Below, in pieces: positions 7,665-16,604 of a stretch of DNA of 32,749 nucleotides (positions are counted from its first letter, which is position 1; each line of letters opens with the position of its first letter). Below the pieces are notes generated by a model. That model was given only the letters and a program-made list of their open reading frames with translations, was not told the DNA's origin and ran no database searches. The stretch is from Equivita sp045641605 (GTDB lineage: Bacteria > Actinomycetota > Coriobacteriia > Coriobacteriales > Eggerthellaceae). A program made the position numbers and the translations under genes. The stretch covers positions 1 through 32,749 of the forward strand of contig JAZUHG010000040.1 in assembly GCA_045641605.1 (NCBI GenBank), written 5' to 3'.

Positions 7665-9725
7665 CTATTTAGATTTAGCCATTTTGCTGAAGTCTGCAAT
7701 ATTGGCAAACACCTCTACAAAGGCATTTAACAATTTAAGCCTGTTTTCTTGAAGCTTTTTGTCCTTGTCCATAATCATAACCTTGTCAAAAAACTCATCA
7801 ATAGGGCCTCTAAGTTTTGCAAGCTCGCTTAAAGCAGCGCTGTACGAATCGTCCTTTAAAGCATTGCTGATGTTTTTTGAAGCAGTATTAATTGCCGAAG
7901 ATAAAGCCTTTTCTTCGGAGCCCATATTATCCTCGCTATATTTAGAACCGAGCTTTGCATCCCTTAAATTGTTTGCCCTCGCAAATGCAGTTGCGAGATC
8001 CTCAAAAGTGCCAGAGTCTTTCTTTCGAGCAAGATCCAATGCGTTTGCTCTAGCAACAAAAATAAGAGGCTCTGCAACCTTAACCGAAGAAACAGCCTCG
8101 ATCGAGTCATGGTCCACACCAGAGTCCTTCAATGAAACCTTAGTCCTTGTGATAACAAAGTCAATAATCTCTTCGACAACCTTGTTTTTATCAAACTTAA
8201 TTCCTTGCTTTTTGTACAAATCAAGACTGAAGTTAACCGCATCAACAAAAGAGAAATTCAAGCCTTCTTTCATAATGCTGATAATTCCAATGGCGCCCCT
8301 TCTTAAAGCAAAAGGATCCGAAGACCCCGAAGGAACCTGTCCCACGGCAAACATTCCGCATAAAGTATCTATCTTGTCTGCAATAGCCACGCATTTAGCG
8401 ACATCAGTTGTTGGCACGCCATCCCCTGCAAACCTTGGCATATAATGCTCTTTAATAGCTTGGGCAACAACGGGGTTCTCTCCTGAGCTTTGAGCATAAT
8501 ACGAACCCATAATGCCCTGAACCTGGGTAAACTCTACAACAGCGCCTGTAACCAGGTCAGCTTTGGCTAAAAGCCCCGCTCTTTTTGCAAGCTTAATATC
8601 ATCTGCCTCAAGCGAAGAATCTTTGGCTATTTTTTCTGAAAGAAGAGAAACTCTTTGAGTTTTTTGCTTTAAGGTGCCTAAAGATTCTTGAAATACAACT
8701 TCTTCTAATTTATCAACATAAGTTTCTAATTTGTTTTTCTTGTCTTCCTCAAAGAAAAATTTAGCGTCGTATAATCTTGCGGCAACTACCCTTTCATTTC
8801 CGTCGATAATTTGCTGAGCGCATTTTGGATCGCCATTAGAAATTACTACAAATTTATTTGTAAGATTTCCCTTTGCGTCAAACAATGGAAAATATCTTTG
8901 ATGCATTAACATCGCATCTACAATAATTTCTTTTGGGACTTCCAAGAAAGACTTGTCGAACTCTCCCACCAAACAATTTGGATATTCGCACAAATCAACA
9001 ACCTCTCTCAAAACCGCCTCTGGAATAACGGCATTAAGCCTTGTTGATTTTTCAATTTCTTTAACCTGCTTCAAGATCAAGTCTTGTCTGTCTTTCTCAG
9101 ACAAAACAACATATGCTTTTATCAAAGCTGGCAAAAGCTCCGAAGCGTCCTTCAGTTTAATTGGCGAAGGAGCCAAAAACCTGTGGCCGTATGTTACATT
9201 TGAAGCTTTAATTCCGGCATATTCAAGGTTGACAACTTCAGAGTCAAACATCGCAACTAGCCAGCGAATTGGCCTAGCGAATTCTTCAGAAGTATTTCCC
9301 CATCTTTGAACTTTTTTCCATTTAATATCGTTGATCAAACCAAGAAAAAGTTCCGGGAGAAGGTCTTTGACATTTTTCGCAGGAGTGTTCTTAACAGCGA
9401 AGACATAGCCGTCCTTTTCTACAAGATCGCTAACGTCAACGCCCTTTCCTTTAGCAAAACCAATAGCCGCTTGACTAGGTTTGCCGTCTTGAAAGGCGAT
9501 CTCTGTCTTCGGTCCCTTAAATTCTTCTTTTTTAGCTTCGATCTTTTCAGGAACGCCTTCGATAAAAACAATAATACGTCTTGGCGTTGTACAAACCTTA
9601 ACTTCTTTATAGTCAAAAAGCTTTCCAGGTTGATTGCTTACGATGTCTTCGACTTGTTTTGTAGCACTATAAAGTTCCGCTGCTGGAAGTTCTTCGGTAC
9701 CTATTTCAAATACGATATTACTCAT
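7665..9725 (-). CDS. glyS: Glycyl-tRNA synthetase beta subunit
   Basis: This is the beta subunit of the alpha2-beta2 glycyl-tRNA synthetase; it recognises tRNA-Gly and aids aminoacylation. The 686 residues start MSNIVFEIGTEELPAAEL, the usual N-terminus, and contain RWGNTSEEFARPIRWLVAM and DKIDTLCGMFAVGQVPSGSSDPFALRRGAIG in the family positions, with an anticodon-binding-like helical C-terminus (residues ~560-680). All three visible Trp codons are TGG. ATG 9725 overlaps the end of glyQ by 8 bases. Most actinobacteria have a single-chain enzyme; a split GlyQS fits Coriobacteriia and Firmicutes better. Confidence 0.95.
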   Translation of the reverse strand: MSNIVFEIGTEELPAAELYSATKQVEDIVSNQPGKLFDYKEVKVCTTPRRIIVFIEGVPEKIEAKKEEFKGPKTEIAFQDGKPSQAAIGFAKGKGVDVSDLVEKDGYVFAVKNTPAKNVKDLLPELFLGLINDIKWKKVQRWGNTSEEFARPIRWLVAMFDSEVVNLEYAGIKASNVTYGHRFLAPSPIKLKDASELLPALIKAYVVLSEKDRQDLILKQVKEIEKSTRLNAVIPEAVLREVVDLCEYPNCLVGEFDKSFLEVPKEIIVDAMLMHQRYFPLFDAKGNLTNKFVVISNGDPKCAQQIIDGNERVVAARLYDAKFFFEEDKKNKLETYVDKLEEVVFQESLGTLKQKTQRVSLLSEKIAKDSSLEADDIKLAKRAGLLAKADLVTGAVVEFTQVQGIMGSYYAQSSGENPVVAQAIKEHYMPRFAGDGVPTTDVAKCVAIADKIDTLCGMFAVGQVPSGSSDPFALRRGAIGIISIMKEGLNFSFVDAVNFSLDLYKKQGIKFDKNKVVEEIIDFVITRTKVSLKDSGVDHDSIEAVSSVKVAEPLIFVARANALDLARKKDSGTFEDLATAFARANNLRDAKLGSKYSEDNMGSEEKALSSAINTASKNISNALKDDSYSAALSELAKLRGPIDEFFDKVMIMDKDKKLQENRLKLLNAFVEVFANIADFSKMAKSK

Positions 9726-10617
9726 CGTCTTTTACCTCAACTCCAACAATATTTTTAAGATAACTTGCACAGCACGCTTTAGCGATTGTCCTTACTCGAA
9801 GGATATAGCCCATGCGCTCTGTAGCAGAAATTACGCCTCTAGCATCAAGCAAATTAAAGGCATGCGAACATTTCAAAACATAGTCGTAAGCAGGCAAAGT
9901 AAGCCCCTTTGCCAAAACATCTTTACATTCCTTTTCGTATTTGTCAAACTCTTCAAAAAGAAAATCTGTATTAGCAACTTCAAAGTTGTATTCAGAAAAT
10001 TCTTTTTCGTTTTGCAAGAAGACGTCACCATAAGTAAATTCAAGACCATCTTCGCTTCTAGACCAAACTAGGTCATAAACCGAATTGACGCCTTGAATAT
10101 ACATGGCTATACGCTCTAGTCCATACGTAAGTTCAGCTGGAACTGGCTTGCATTCAAAACCACCAACCTGCTGGAAATACGTGAATTGCGTAATCTCCAT
10201 GCCATCGAGCCACACCTCTCAACCAAGCCCCCAAGCACCAAGGGTTGGACTCTCCCAATTGTCTTCAACAAAACGAATATCATGCTTATTTGGATCAACT
10301 CCAATGGCACGAAGACTGTCCAAATAAAGTTCTTGAACATCGTCTGGCGAAGGCTTTAAGATAACTTGAAACTGATAATAATGTTGCATCCTGTTTGGAT
10401 TTTCGCCATATCTACCATCTGTAGGACGCCTACAAGGTTGAACATAAGCACACTTTCAACTATAAGGGCCAAGTGAGCGAAGAGTTGTTGCGGTATGGAA
10501 AGTTCCTGCCCCAACTTCGTTGTCATAAGGCTGCAAGATAGCGCAACCTAAATTACCCCAATATTGCTGAAGTGTCAAAATAATGTCCTGAAATGTCGGA
10601 GCCGATTTATTTACCAT
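9718..10617 (-). CDS. glyQ: Glycyl-tRNA synthetase alpha subunit (two TGA=Trp)
   Basis: This is the catalytic class II subunit that charges tRNA-Gly. The 299-residue reading starts MVNKSAPTFQDIILTLQQYW and carries CRRPTDGRYGENPNR, EDNWESPTLGAWGLG[W]EVW and MEITQFTYFQQVGG, which are nearly invariant in GlyQ. TGA at 10456-10458 (residue 54, PYS[W]KCAYVQP) and 10219-10221 (residue 133, LG[W]EVWLDG) both fall on conserved Trp. Read with the standard code, the gene would lose its first 133 residues, including catalytic motifs, so this gene alone is strong evidence for recoding. It starts 2 bases after the lepB stop and overlaps glyS. Confidence 0.96.
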
Positions 10618-10619
10618 AA

Positions 10620-11513
10620 TTATTCCAGCACCTTAAAATCTTCAAATGGTCAATAAATGAATAGGCCATGTCCAATAACAGAGCTGGTGGGAACTGCTCC
10701 AAAATATCTAGAATCTTGGCTGTTGGTTCTGTTGTCACCCATCAACCATATGCTGTCCTCTGGAACTACATATGGGTATGTAATTTTTGAACTACGAATT
10801 TGAGTTGTTGGCAAACCGTTTACATAGCTTTCGTTTTGCTCGACACCATCGATGTAAAGCTTATTATTTTTTATATCAACAGTTTGTCCGCCAGTAGCCA
10901 CAACTCTCTTAATTAGAATTCTTCCGCTATTAAGAGGGTCATCAAAAGTGACAATATCTCCCTTTTTAGGAGTTGTAACTTTTGGTGAAATCTTTTCGGC
11001 GAAGACCATATCCCCCGTCATTATAGTTTTTTCCATGGAGCCTGATGGTATCTCGTATGCCTGGAAAACAAATTCTCTCAATGCCCAGGACAAGCCAAAA
11101 ATAAAAGCGATCATCAAAATGAGAACTAAGAAAGTCTTTACTGCAGACTTTCTCTTTTTAGGCTTATATTTTACAGGCTCATTTGCATGTATTGCCTCAA
11201 TTAAATTTGACGAAGTACGCATTGTCGGGTTGGAAGTTTGAGGATTGTTATTAAAAGGGCTCGAATATGTTCCGTAGCCAGAATATTGCTTGTTTGAGGC
11301 AGATACATACGGCTGACTGTTGGCTTGATTATTATACTGAACTGGATTTACTTGAGTCTCTGGACGAGCAAAAGTTTCTTCTTGCTCATGTATAGTTTGC
11401 GAGTTAGCAATTTGTTCTTGCTCCTTCACTTTTCGAATTAGAGCCTCACGTATATCTTCAGACTGCTTCTGTGGTCCCAAAGGGATATTTATGTCTTTTC
11501 CGCTTCTAGCCAT
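10620..11513 (-). CDS. lepB: Signal peptidase I (TGA=Trp near C-terminus)
   Basis: LepB cleaves signal peptides from exported proteins at the outer face of the membrane. Of 297 residues, about 125 form a hydrophilic Gln/Asn-rich cytoplasmic extension, followed by one membrane segment (~128-147), then PSGSM with catalytic Ser159, ILIKRVVATGGQ with catalytic Lys202, and GDNRTNSQDSR. TGA at 10650-10652 reads GLFIY[W]PFEDFKVLE before a TAA stop; stopping at TGA would remove only ten residues. Long N-terminal extensions are common in actinobacterial signal peptidases. The ATG follows the trmD stop by 13 bases with no clear Shine-Dalgarno, so the start is less sure. Confidence 0.92.
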
Positions 11514-11526
11514 GGCGCATATAATA

Positions 11527-12201
11527 CTACTTATCCAGCAAGTCTGGACGATATTTTTCTGTTCTTTTTAGGCTCATTTCATGTTTTCACTCTTCAATTT
11601 TAGCATGGTCTCCGCTGAGCAAAACCTCCGGAACTTTCATGCCTCTAAAATCAGCCGGTCGAGTATATTGAGGATGCTCAAGAAGGCCGTTCACAAAGCT
11701 TTCGTCATTTGCCCCGTCTTCGGCACCCAGAACACCAGGAATCTTTCTAACAACAGCGTCGATAATAACCGCCGCAGCCAATTCACCACTTGTAAGGACA
11801 TAATCTCCAATTGAATATATTTCGTCAGCCAGCGTATAAGCTCGCTCATCTATGCCTTCGTAATGGCCACATACAAAAAGCAACCTATCTACCTTAGCAA
11901 GCTTCTTTGCTTCTTTATCGTTAAAAGCTTTACCAGTTGGACTCAAAAAAATAGTTGTAGGTCTATCCCCATTAGAAGAGATTTCTTCATGGGCCTTAAA
12001 AATAGGTTCACACATCATTAACTGACCTGGACCGCCGCCGAAAGGCTTATCGTCGGTTTTTTTATGCATACCTTGCGCCCAATCTCTTAAATTATAAGAC
12101 CTGTAGTCTAGAAGATTTTTTTCTTGAGCTAAACGCATCATTGAAGAATTCATGATCGAATCAAACATCTCAGGAAATGTAGATAGAGTCTCAACTAACA
12201 T
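11527..12201 (-). CDS. trmD: tRNA (guanine-N1)-methyltransferase (TGA=Trp)
   Basis: TrmD methylates G37 of tRNAs using S-adenosylmethionine, preventing +1 frameshifts. The 224 residues show the trefoil-knot SPOUT motifs: DDKPFGGGPGQLMMCEP, LLFVCGHYEGIDERA and EIYSIGDYVLTSGELAA. TGA at 11587-11589 gives HAKIEE[W]KHEMSLKRTEKYRPDLL, and this Trp followed by R/K-rich SLKRT is the normal C-terminus of TrmD. The ATG lies directly after the rimM stop, with GGAG inside the end of rimM. TrmD and RimM act in the same translation-quality operon. Confidence 0.96.
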
Positions 12202-12744
12202 TTATTCTCCGTTTAACTCTTCAAGACCCTTAGGCAGGTCCATTACAATTTTGTTATCTTTTTGCACTTTAATAAACTCATCAACAAGCGGTATTAAAAG
12301 CTCTTTTTTACCTGAACTTACCACCAAATGCTTTTGTGCCGAAGTCCCCGCGACATCTTTAACCTTGCCAATAAGCCTGTCGTTCAAATCAAAAACTTCG
12401 GCTCCTAACAGTTCAGCTTCTAAACCGCTTGAAGTCCCAAATATCTTATTCGCAACATCAGCTTTTATCAACAAAGACTTACCTACCATCTCGTTACTGT
12501 TTTCTGGGAGACCCTCTTCAAAACAAATATTAAGCTGGTTATTTTTTTTCGTAACGATCTCGCATTCAGAAACCTTAAAACTTCTAGGTAAATCCACCTC
12601 CGGACTAACAATATAGAGATCTTCGCCGACAAGTTTTTTTAACGAATCTTCCATTAAAAAAAATCTTGTAGCTAAGATAGCCACAAGATTTCTGTTGTTT
12701 TTATCAATCTTGACTATGTCACAAAAATTAGCTCAGTTTTGCAT
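12202..12744 (-). CDS. rimM: Ribosome maturation factor RimM (TGA=Trp in N-terminus)
   Basis: RimM assists maturation of the 30S head. The C-terminal PRC-barrel is clear (GAEVFDLNDRLIGKVKDV followed by KHLVVSSGKKELLIPLVDEF). With TGA at 12733-12735 as Trp the frame opens to ATG 12744, giving MQN[W]ANFCDIVKIDKNNRNL, 180 residues in all, a normal length; the alternative GTG start at 12684 would truncate the N-terminal beta-barrel. The usual GLRGE signature is missing, and the ...RSFKVSECEI stretch resembles the divergent RimM of Coriobacteriia (from memory). It lies between khpA and trmD and touches trmD. The start choice is moderately certain; the Shine-Dalgarno is weak. Confidence 0.8.
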
Positions 12745-12753
12745 AGAGCTTAA

Positions 12754-13032
12754 TTATTTATCTTCTTCGATAATCTCAACCTCAACACGTACGCTGTGTT
12801 TTGCTCCAAGAGCACGTGCTAATGTGCGAAGTGACTTAATTGTGCGACCTTGACGACCAATAACTTTTCCAACATCTTCAGGATTAACCTTGATGTCGGC
12901 GAAAATTGCATAGCCTTCGGTTGCAGATTCGTCATCTTCTTTGCGAACATCAACAACCAAGTCATCTTGATGGTCAATAAGTTCAGTAATGCAAGAAGTT
13001 AACAATCCTTTGACGCTATCTGTCAATTCCAT
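12754..13032 (-). CDS. khpA: KH-domain RNA-binding protein KhpA
   Basis: This is a 92-residue single KH-domain protein that binds RNA, usually as a dimer or with KhpB, and affects cell division and sRNA biology in Gram-positive bacteria. The GxxG loop is IGRQGRTIKSLR around residues 60-70, followed by the typical LARALGAKHSVRVEVEI. ATG 13032 has GGAAGGGA upstream. It lies between rpsP and rimM, the standard position in Firmicutes and Actinobacteria. The 78 bases between rpsP and this gene contain no recognisable element. Confidence 0.93.
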   Translation of the reverse strand: MELTDSVKGLLTSCITELIDHQDDLVVDVRKEDDESATEGYAIFADIKVNPEDVGKVIGRQGRTIKSLRTLARALGAKHSVRVEVEIIEEDK

Positions 13033-13110
13033 AGTGCTTCCCTTCCTTTCATTTCTTACTGAACTAAACGCGTCGCATATATACCATTTACATTTAGTCC
13101 CTGGCCAATA

Positions 13111-13344
13111 TTATTTATTCTTCTCAATGAGCTTAGCTACAGTATCACTGGGCTGAGCACCATTCTTGATTCATGTATCGATTTTGTCCATCTCTAGTTT
13201 TACAAATGGAGGCTCAACGCACGGGTTAAATCTACCGACTTCCTCGATAAATTTACCATCGCGACTGCGTCTTTGATCAGCAACTACAATTCTGTAGTAA
13301 GGTCGTTTTTTAGAACCGTGTCTTGCTAGTCTAATTTTTACCAT
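13111..13344 (-). CDS. rpsP: 30S ribosomal protein S16 (TGA=Trp)
   Basis: S16 is an essential small-subunit protein. The 77 residues begin MVKIRLARHGSKKRPYYRIV, the canonical N-terminus, and continue DQRRSRDGKFIEEVGRFNP. TGA at 13171-13173 reads DT[W]IKNGAQPSDTVAKLIEK, matching the family's conserved W-x-x-x-GAQPT/S segment. ATG 13344 is preceded by GGAGGAAAA, so the longer upstream reading is not used. It is the first gene of the rpsP-khpA-rimM-trmD-lepB-glyQ-glyS run. A ribosomal protein with TGA in a conserved position is hard to explain except by recoding. Confidence 0.97.
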
Positions 13345-13392
13345 TTTTCCTCCGTTTTGTCTCGTATACATCATAAATCTTAAAGTTCGGGT

Positions 13393-13398
13393 ATTATA
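13393..13398 (-). promoter_or_regulatory. -10 box for the rpsP operon
   Basis: A perfect TATAAT on the minus strand lies 48 bases before the rpsP ATG, in the gap between the PTS gene end and rpsP. No convincing -35 hexamer is at 16-18 bases. No GC-rich terminator hairpin is visible for the PTS gene in this gap. Confidence 0.45.
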
Positions 13399-13433
13399 CA
13401 ATAAAAAGAGACAATTTCTATAAAAAATTTAAT

Positions 13434-15569
13434 TTATCCGTTAATCTCGATAATTTTATCTTTTTCCTTAACTTTAATTCCTTCGTCAACAGGCGTAACG
13501 CTATTCATCTCATTGGTATTTACAACTGTTACAAACACAGAAGTTTTGTGACCAGTTTTCTCCAAAACAGCAAGATCTACCTCACAGAGCGTATCTCCAG
13601 CCTTGACTTCATCACCATCACTAACCTTAGCAATAAAACCAGAGCCATTAAGTTTTACCGTGTCAACACCAATATGCACCAAAACTCCAGTGCTGTTCTT
13701 CGACATAATGGTGTATGCGTGCTTAGAACCCGAAACACTTGTGATTTCTCCCGCGACTGGAGCCAATACCTTAACTTTAGTTTTTCCATCAGGCTCAATT
13801 GCAACGCCTTCGCCCAAGGCTTTAATAGCAAAAGCCCTGTCTGCACTGTTCTTTAAGCTGGTAATCGTACCTTTAACAGGAGCAATAATAGTTTCTTTGG
13901 CAGCTCTCTTCTGGTCTTTTGACTTAGTAAGCATCTTCTTTTGCTCTTCTTCAGAAACAGAAAAGATGGTATCAAGATCAACGATTCCAAGTTTCTCGGC
14001 AGCTTTAAGAGCTCTCATCTGAGCTTTTTGCTGTGGTGTTCTGTAGTCAAACATAATGACCAAAACAGCTGAAATAGTAAACGCAACCGCGATAGAAATT
14101 GCATATACCCAAACCTGATCAAATACCGGAATGGTTAAAAGTGAAGTAAATGCAAAGGCTTTTGTTGTAACACCAGCCGCTGCGCTTGATGGAAATAAAA
14201 AGCCAAGCACAGCAATTGTAATGCCGCCGGCTGCACATCCTGCAAGGAGCCTTTGATATACTTTTTTGTAGCGCAAATGTATACCATATAGCGAAGGCTC
14301 GGAAACTCCTCCCAAAAACCCAGCTGCAAGGGCGCCACCTGCAACACCACTCATTTCAGTGTCTCTTTCACGAATAGCGTGTACCAAAACACCAAAAGTA
14401 CAACCAAAACATGCAAAATTCCAAACACCCATAGGTCCTTGAATAAAGTCATAGCCTAGCTGGTCAATGTTTAGCAACATGAGAGCATTTAGCGGCCAAT
14501 GAAGACCAAGCGGAACAAGGAACGGGTATAACAATGGAATTACAAGTGCAAAAATAAATGGCGCATACGAATTAAGCATGGACAATCCACTTCCCAGTAA
14601 AGAACCAGCAGCCAAACCAATTGGTCCTAAAATAAATGCCGTAACAGGTACCATAATAATCATTGACAAAAATGGAACAAAAACCAGTTGTACATTTGAA
14701 GGGATAATCTTCTTCAAAAATTTATATAAACAAGCAAGACAAGCGCTCATCAAAAGAGGAACAAAAACGTTTGCTTTATAGTTATTTAATAGTAGCGGAA
14801 CTCCAAAAACGATGGTGTAATACGCAGTACCATCCTTACCAAGCAATGGATTTTCCCAGGTAAACAAAGAAGATTTGGCAGCTTGTAAGCCTGGACCATT
14901 GGCCGAAAATACACTTGCGTACATATCTGGAGTAAGCAATGCCAAGAATTGCGGAGTGAACAAAGTTAACATGCAAACTGCGCCAACCCAAGGGTCAACT
15001 TTAAGCTTCTTACAAGCATTATAGGCAATCAAGATTGGCAAAAAATAAAATACGCTTTGAGCAATCGCATTTAGGAAAAGTGTCGATGTAGTATCTGAAG
15101 CGTCATTAATAACTCCAAAGCTAATCATTAAGTTTAGACCGGCAATAATTAAAGAAGCACCAAGTAAAACACCGATAATAGGTCTAAACGAATCAGATAA
15201 AAACTCAAAGAACTTGTCAGCTGATTGATTCTTTCCTTTAATTTTTGCACGTTGCTGCGCCTTGACTTCGGCGTCGGTCATTTCTTTTTTGTCTTTTCCT
15301 GCCGAAGACGAATTGCCGCCCTGCTTCTTATTTAATAATTCTTGGATCTCTTCATAGATATCAGCAACTCCGCCACCAATAATAACTTGATAAGCTGTGT
15401 CGCTTTGAGGAACAACACCCATAACGCCTGGTATGGAGTCGACTTTTTTATCGTTAATGATTTTTGCATCTTTTAGAGTAAAGCGGAGTCGTGTCGCACA
15501 ATGAGTGAGTGACTCGATGTTTTGTTTGCCCCCAACTTCTTCAATGATACGCTCAGCTGTGTTAGCCAT
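13434..15569 (-). CDS. PTS transporter, glucose/beta-glucoside family, EIIBCA
   Basis: This is a phosphotransferase-system permease that imports and phosphorylates a sugar. Of 711 residues, the EIIB domain comes first with phospho-Cys24 in LTHCATRLRF; a charged linker (~85-115) leads to EIIC with about ten membrane segments (~125-475), including GFLGGVSEPSLYGIHLRYKK; EIIA is last (~560-711) with phospho-His in VLVHIGVDTVKLNG. The B-C-A order is that of BglP/sucrose/trehalose permeases. No glycosidase or antiterminator gene is nearby, so the substrate is unknown. All five Trp codons are TGG. ATG 15569 has AAAAGGGG upstream. A promoter and inverted repeat lie immediately before it. Confidence 0.9.
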   Translation of the reverse strand: MANTAERIIEEVGGKQNIESLTHCATRLRFTLKDAKIINDKKVDSIPGVMGVVPQSDTAYQVIIGGGVADIYEEIQELLNKKQGGNSSSAGKDKKEMTDAEVKAQQRAKIKGKNQSADKFFEFLSDSFRPIIGVLLGASLIIAGLNLMISFGVINDASDTTSTLFLNAIAQSVFYFLPILIAYNACKKLKVDPWVGAVCMLTLFTPQFLALLTPDMYASVFSANGPGLQAAKSSLFTWENPLLGKDGTAYYTIVFGVPLLLNNYKANVFVPLLMSACLACLYKFLKKIIPSNVQLVFVPFLSMIIMVPVTAFILGPIGLAAGSLLGSGLSMLNSYAPFIFALVIPLLYPFLVPLGLHWPLNALMLLNIDQLGYDFIQGPMGVWNFACFGCTFGVLVHAIRERDTEMSGVAGGALAAGFLGGVSEPSLYGIHLRYKKVYQRLLAGCAAGGITIAVLGFLFPSSAAAGVTTKAFAFTSLLTIPVFDQVWVYAISIAVAFTISAVLVIMFDYRTPQQKAQMRALKAAEKLGIVDLDTIFSVSEEEQKKMLTKSKDQKRAAKETIIAPVKGTITSLKNSADRAFAIKALGEGVAIEPDGKTKVKVLAPVAGEITSVSGSKHAYTIMSKNSTGVLVHIGVDTVKLNGSGFIAKVSDGDEVKAGDTLCEVDLAVLEKTGHKTSVFVTVVNTNEMNSVTPVDEGIKVKEKDKIIEING

Positions 15570-15611
15570 AATATCCCCTTTTGTAAACATGTAGCAGTGC
15601 TAGAAAAGCAC

Positions 15612-15640
15612 CGGACAATTATAGCATAATTATTTGTCCG
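15612..15640. promoter_or_regulatory. Inverted-repeat operator candidate overlapping PTS promoter
   Basis: Perfect 7-base arms, CGGACAA and TTGTCCG, stand 15 bases apart. The left arm touches an extended -10 reading TGCTATAAT on the minus strand (15618-15626), 49 bases before the PTS start. The right arm overlaps the end of the oxidoreductase gene (stop 15630-15632). This suits a repressor site for sugar induction; as RNA it could instead form a weak hairpin ending the upstream transcript, although no T-run follows. Confidence 0.5.
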
Positions 15641-16604
15641 AACTAAAAACTATGACAGCATCTTTACGGCAGGCATCTAAGACTTCTAAGCAGGAAAAAC
15701 TGCGATTTATGTATTGCTCGCAGCTCTCATGATCTACTTGCATTATACATCTAACAAATTCAGAGAACTCATGGTACATTCTATGGTGTGTATCTTCAAA
15801 GTTCCTATCTTTAACATCGCCATTGTTAAAAGTGATTTCGTACTTATAGGCCCTGCTCATAGAACTCGGAAGATGAATGCTAGCCTTATCGCCTTGAATG
15901 CAAATATGCCTTGGTGCATGCGTAGACTTAGAGGCAATGCAACTTGCTTTAAGATCACCATAATCCAAATAAGCAACTCCGCTTACGTCAATAGAGTGAA
16001 GGATTGTGGCTTCGTAGCTAATGGACTTTGGCATGCCGAACAAACCAATCATCAAATTAACGTTATATACATTGATATCCATCAAAGCCCCACCACAATT
16101 TTCTATATTAAGTGCTGGTGCAATATCCCCTTTAAGAAACCTATCATACCTGGATGAATATTGCGAAAAATTACACTCAACAACATGAATATTGCCAAGA
16201 GACCTAAGATCTTTTTCGAGGCTCTTGTACGCCGGAAAATAAAATACCAGCGAAGCCTCAAATATCATTTTATTGTTAGCTTTGGCAACGTCCCAAATTG
16301 CCTTCGCCTCTTTAAGATTTGTCATAAAAGGCTTCTCAACAATCACATGCTTGCCTGCTTCTAAAGATTTTTTAGCATACTCAAAATGGAGGTTGTTTGG
16401 AAGTCCCACGTAGGCCACTTCGGTCTCCGAAGACAAGGCCTCCTCGACATCATAGTAAGCACCAGCAAGATTAAACTTCTCAACCAGTACATCGACATTA
16501 TCTTTATTTCTGCCGCAAAGAAAAACTTTGTCGAAAGGCATCTCGTCAATACCGTCAAGAAAATCATTGACGATCATACCTGTTCCAAAAACTAGAAGGT
16601 TCAT
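15630..16604 (-). CDS. Gfo/Idh/MocA-family oxidoreductase
   Basis: The 324 residues form a predicted NAD(P)-dependent sugar or polyol oxidoreductase. The Rossmann start MNLLVFGTGMIVNDFLDGI is slightly unusual, with GTGMI rather than GxGxxG. AYVGLPNNLHFEYAKKSLEAGKHVIVEKPF carries the EKP motif that holds the catalytic Lys of this family, and the C-terminal half is the usual alpha/beta substrate domain. The ATG follows the feoB stop with no gap (TAGATG). The exact substrate cannot be told from sequence; lying between feoB and a PTS gene, it may belong to either transcription unit. Confidence 0.82.
   Translation of the reverse strand: MNLLVFGTGMIVNDFLDGIDEMPFDKVFLCGRNKDNVDVLVEKFNLAGAYYDVEEALSSETEVAYVGLPNNLHFEYAKKSLEAGKHVIVEKPFMTNLKEAKAIWDVAKANNKMIFEASLVFYFPAYKSLEKDLRSLGNIHVVECNFSQYSSRYDRFLKGDIAPALNIENCGGALMDINVYNVNLMIGLFGMPKSISYEATILHSIDVSGVAYLDYGDLKASCIASKSTHAPRHICIQGDKASIHLPSSMSRAYKYEITFNNGDVKDRNFEDTHHRMYHEFSEFVRCIMQVDHESCEQYINRSFSCLEVLDACRKDAVIVFSSDK

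Noticed and set aside
7759..8445. 228-residue plus-strand reading frame opposite glyS
   Set aside because: It is entirely antisense to a conserved gene, has no Shine-Dalgarno and no recognisable domain; it arises from codon bias of glyS.
12152..12616. 154-residue plus-strand frame opposite rimM and trmD
   Set aside because: Shadow of conserved minus-strand genes with no motif or start signal.
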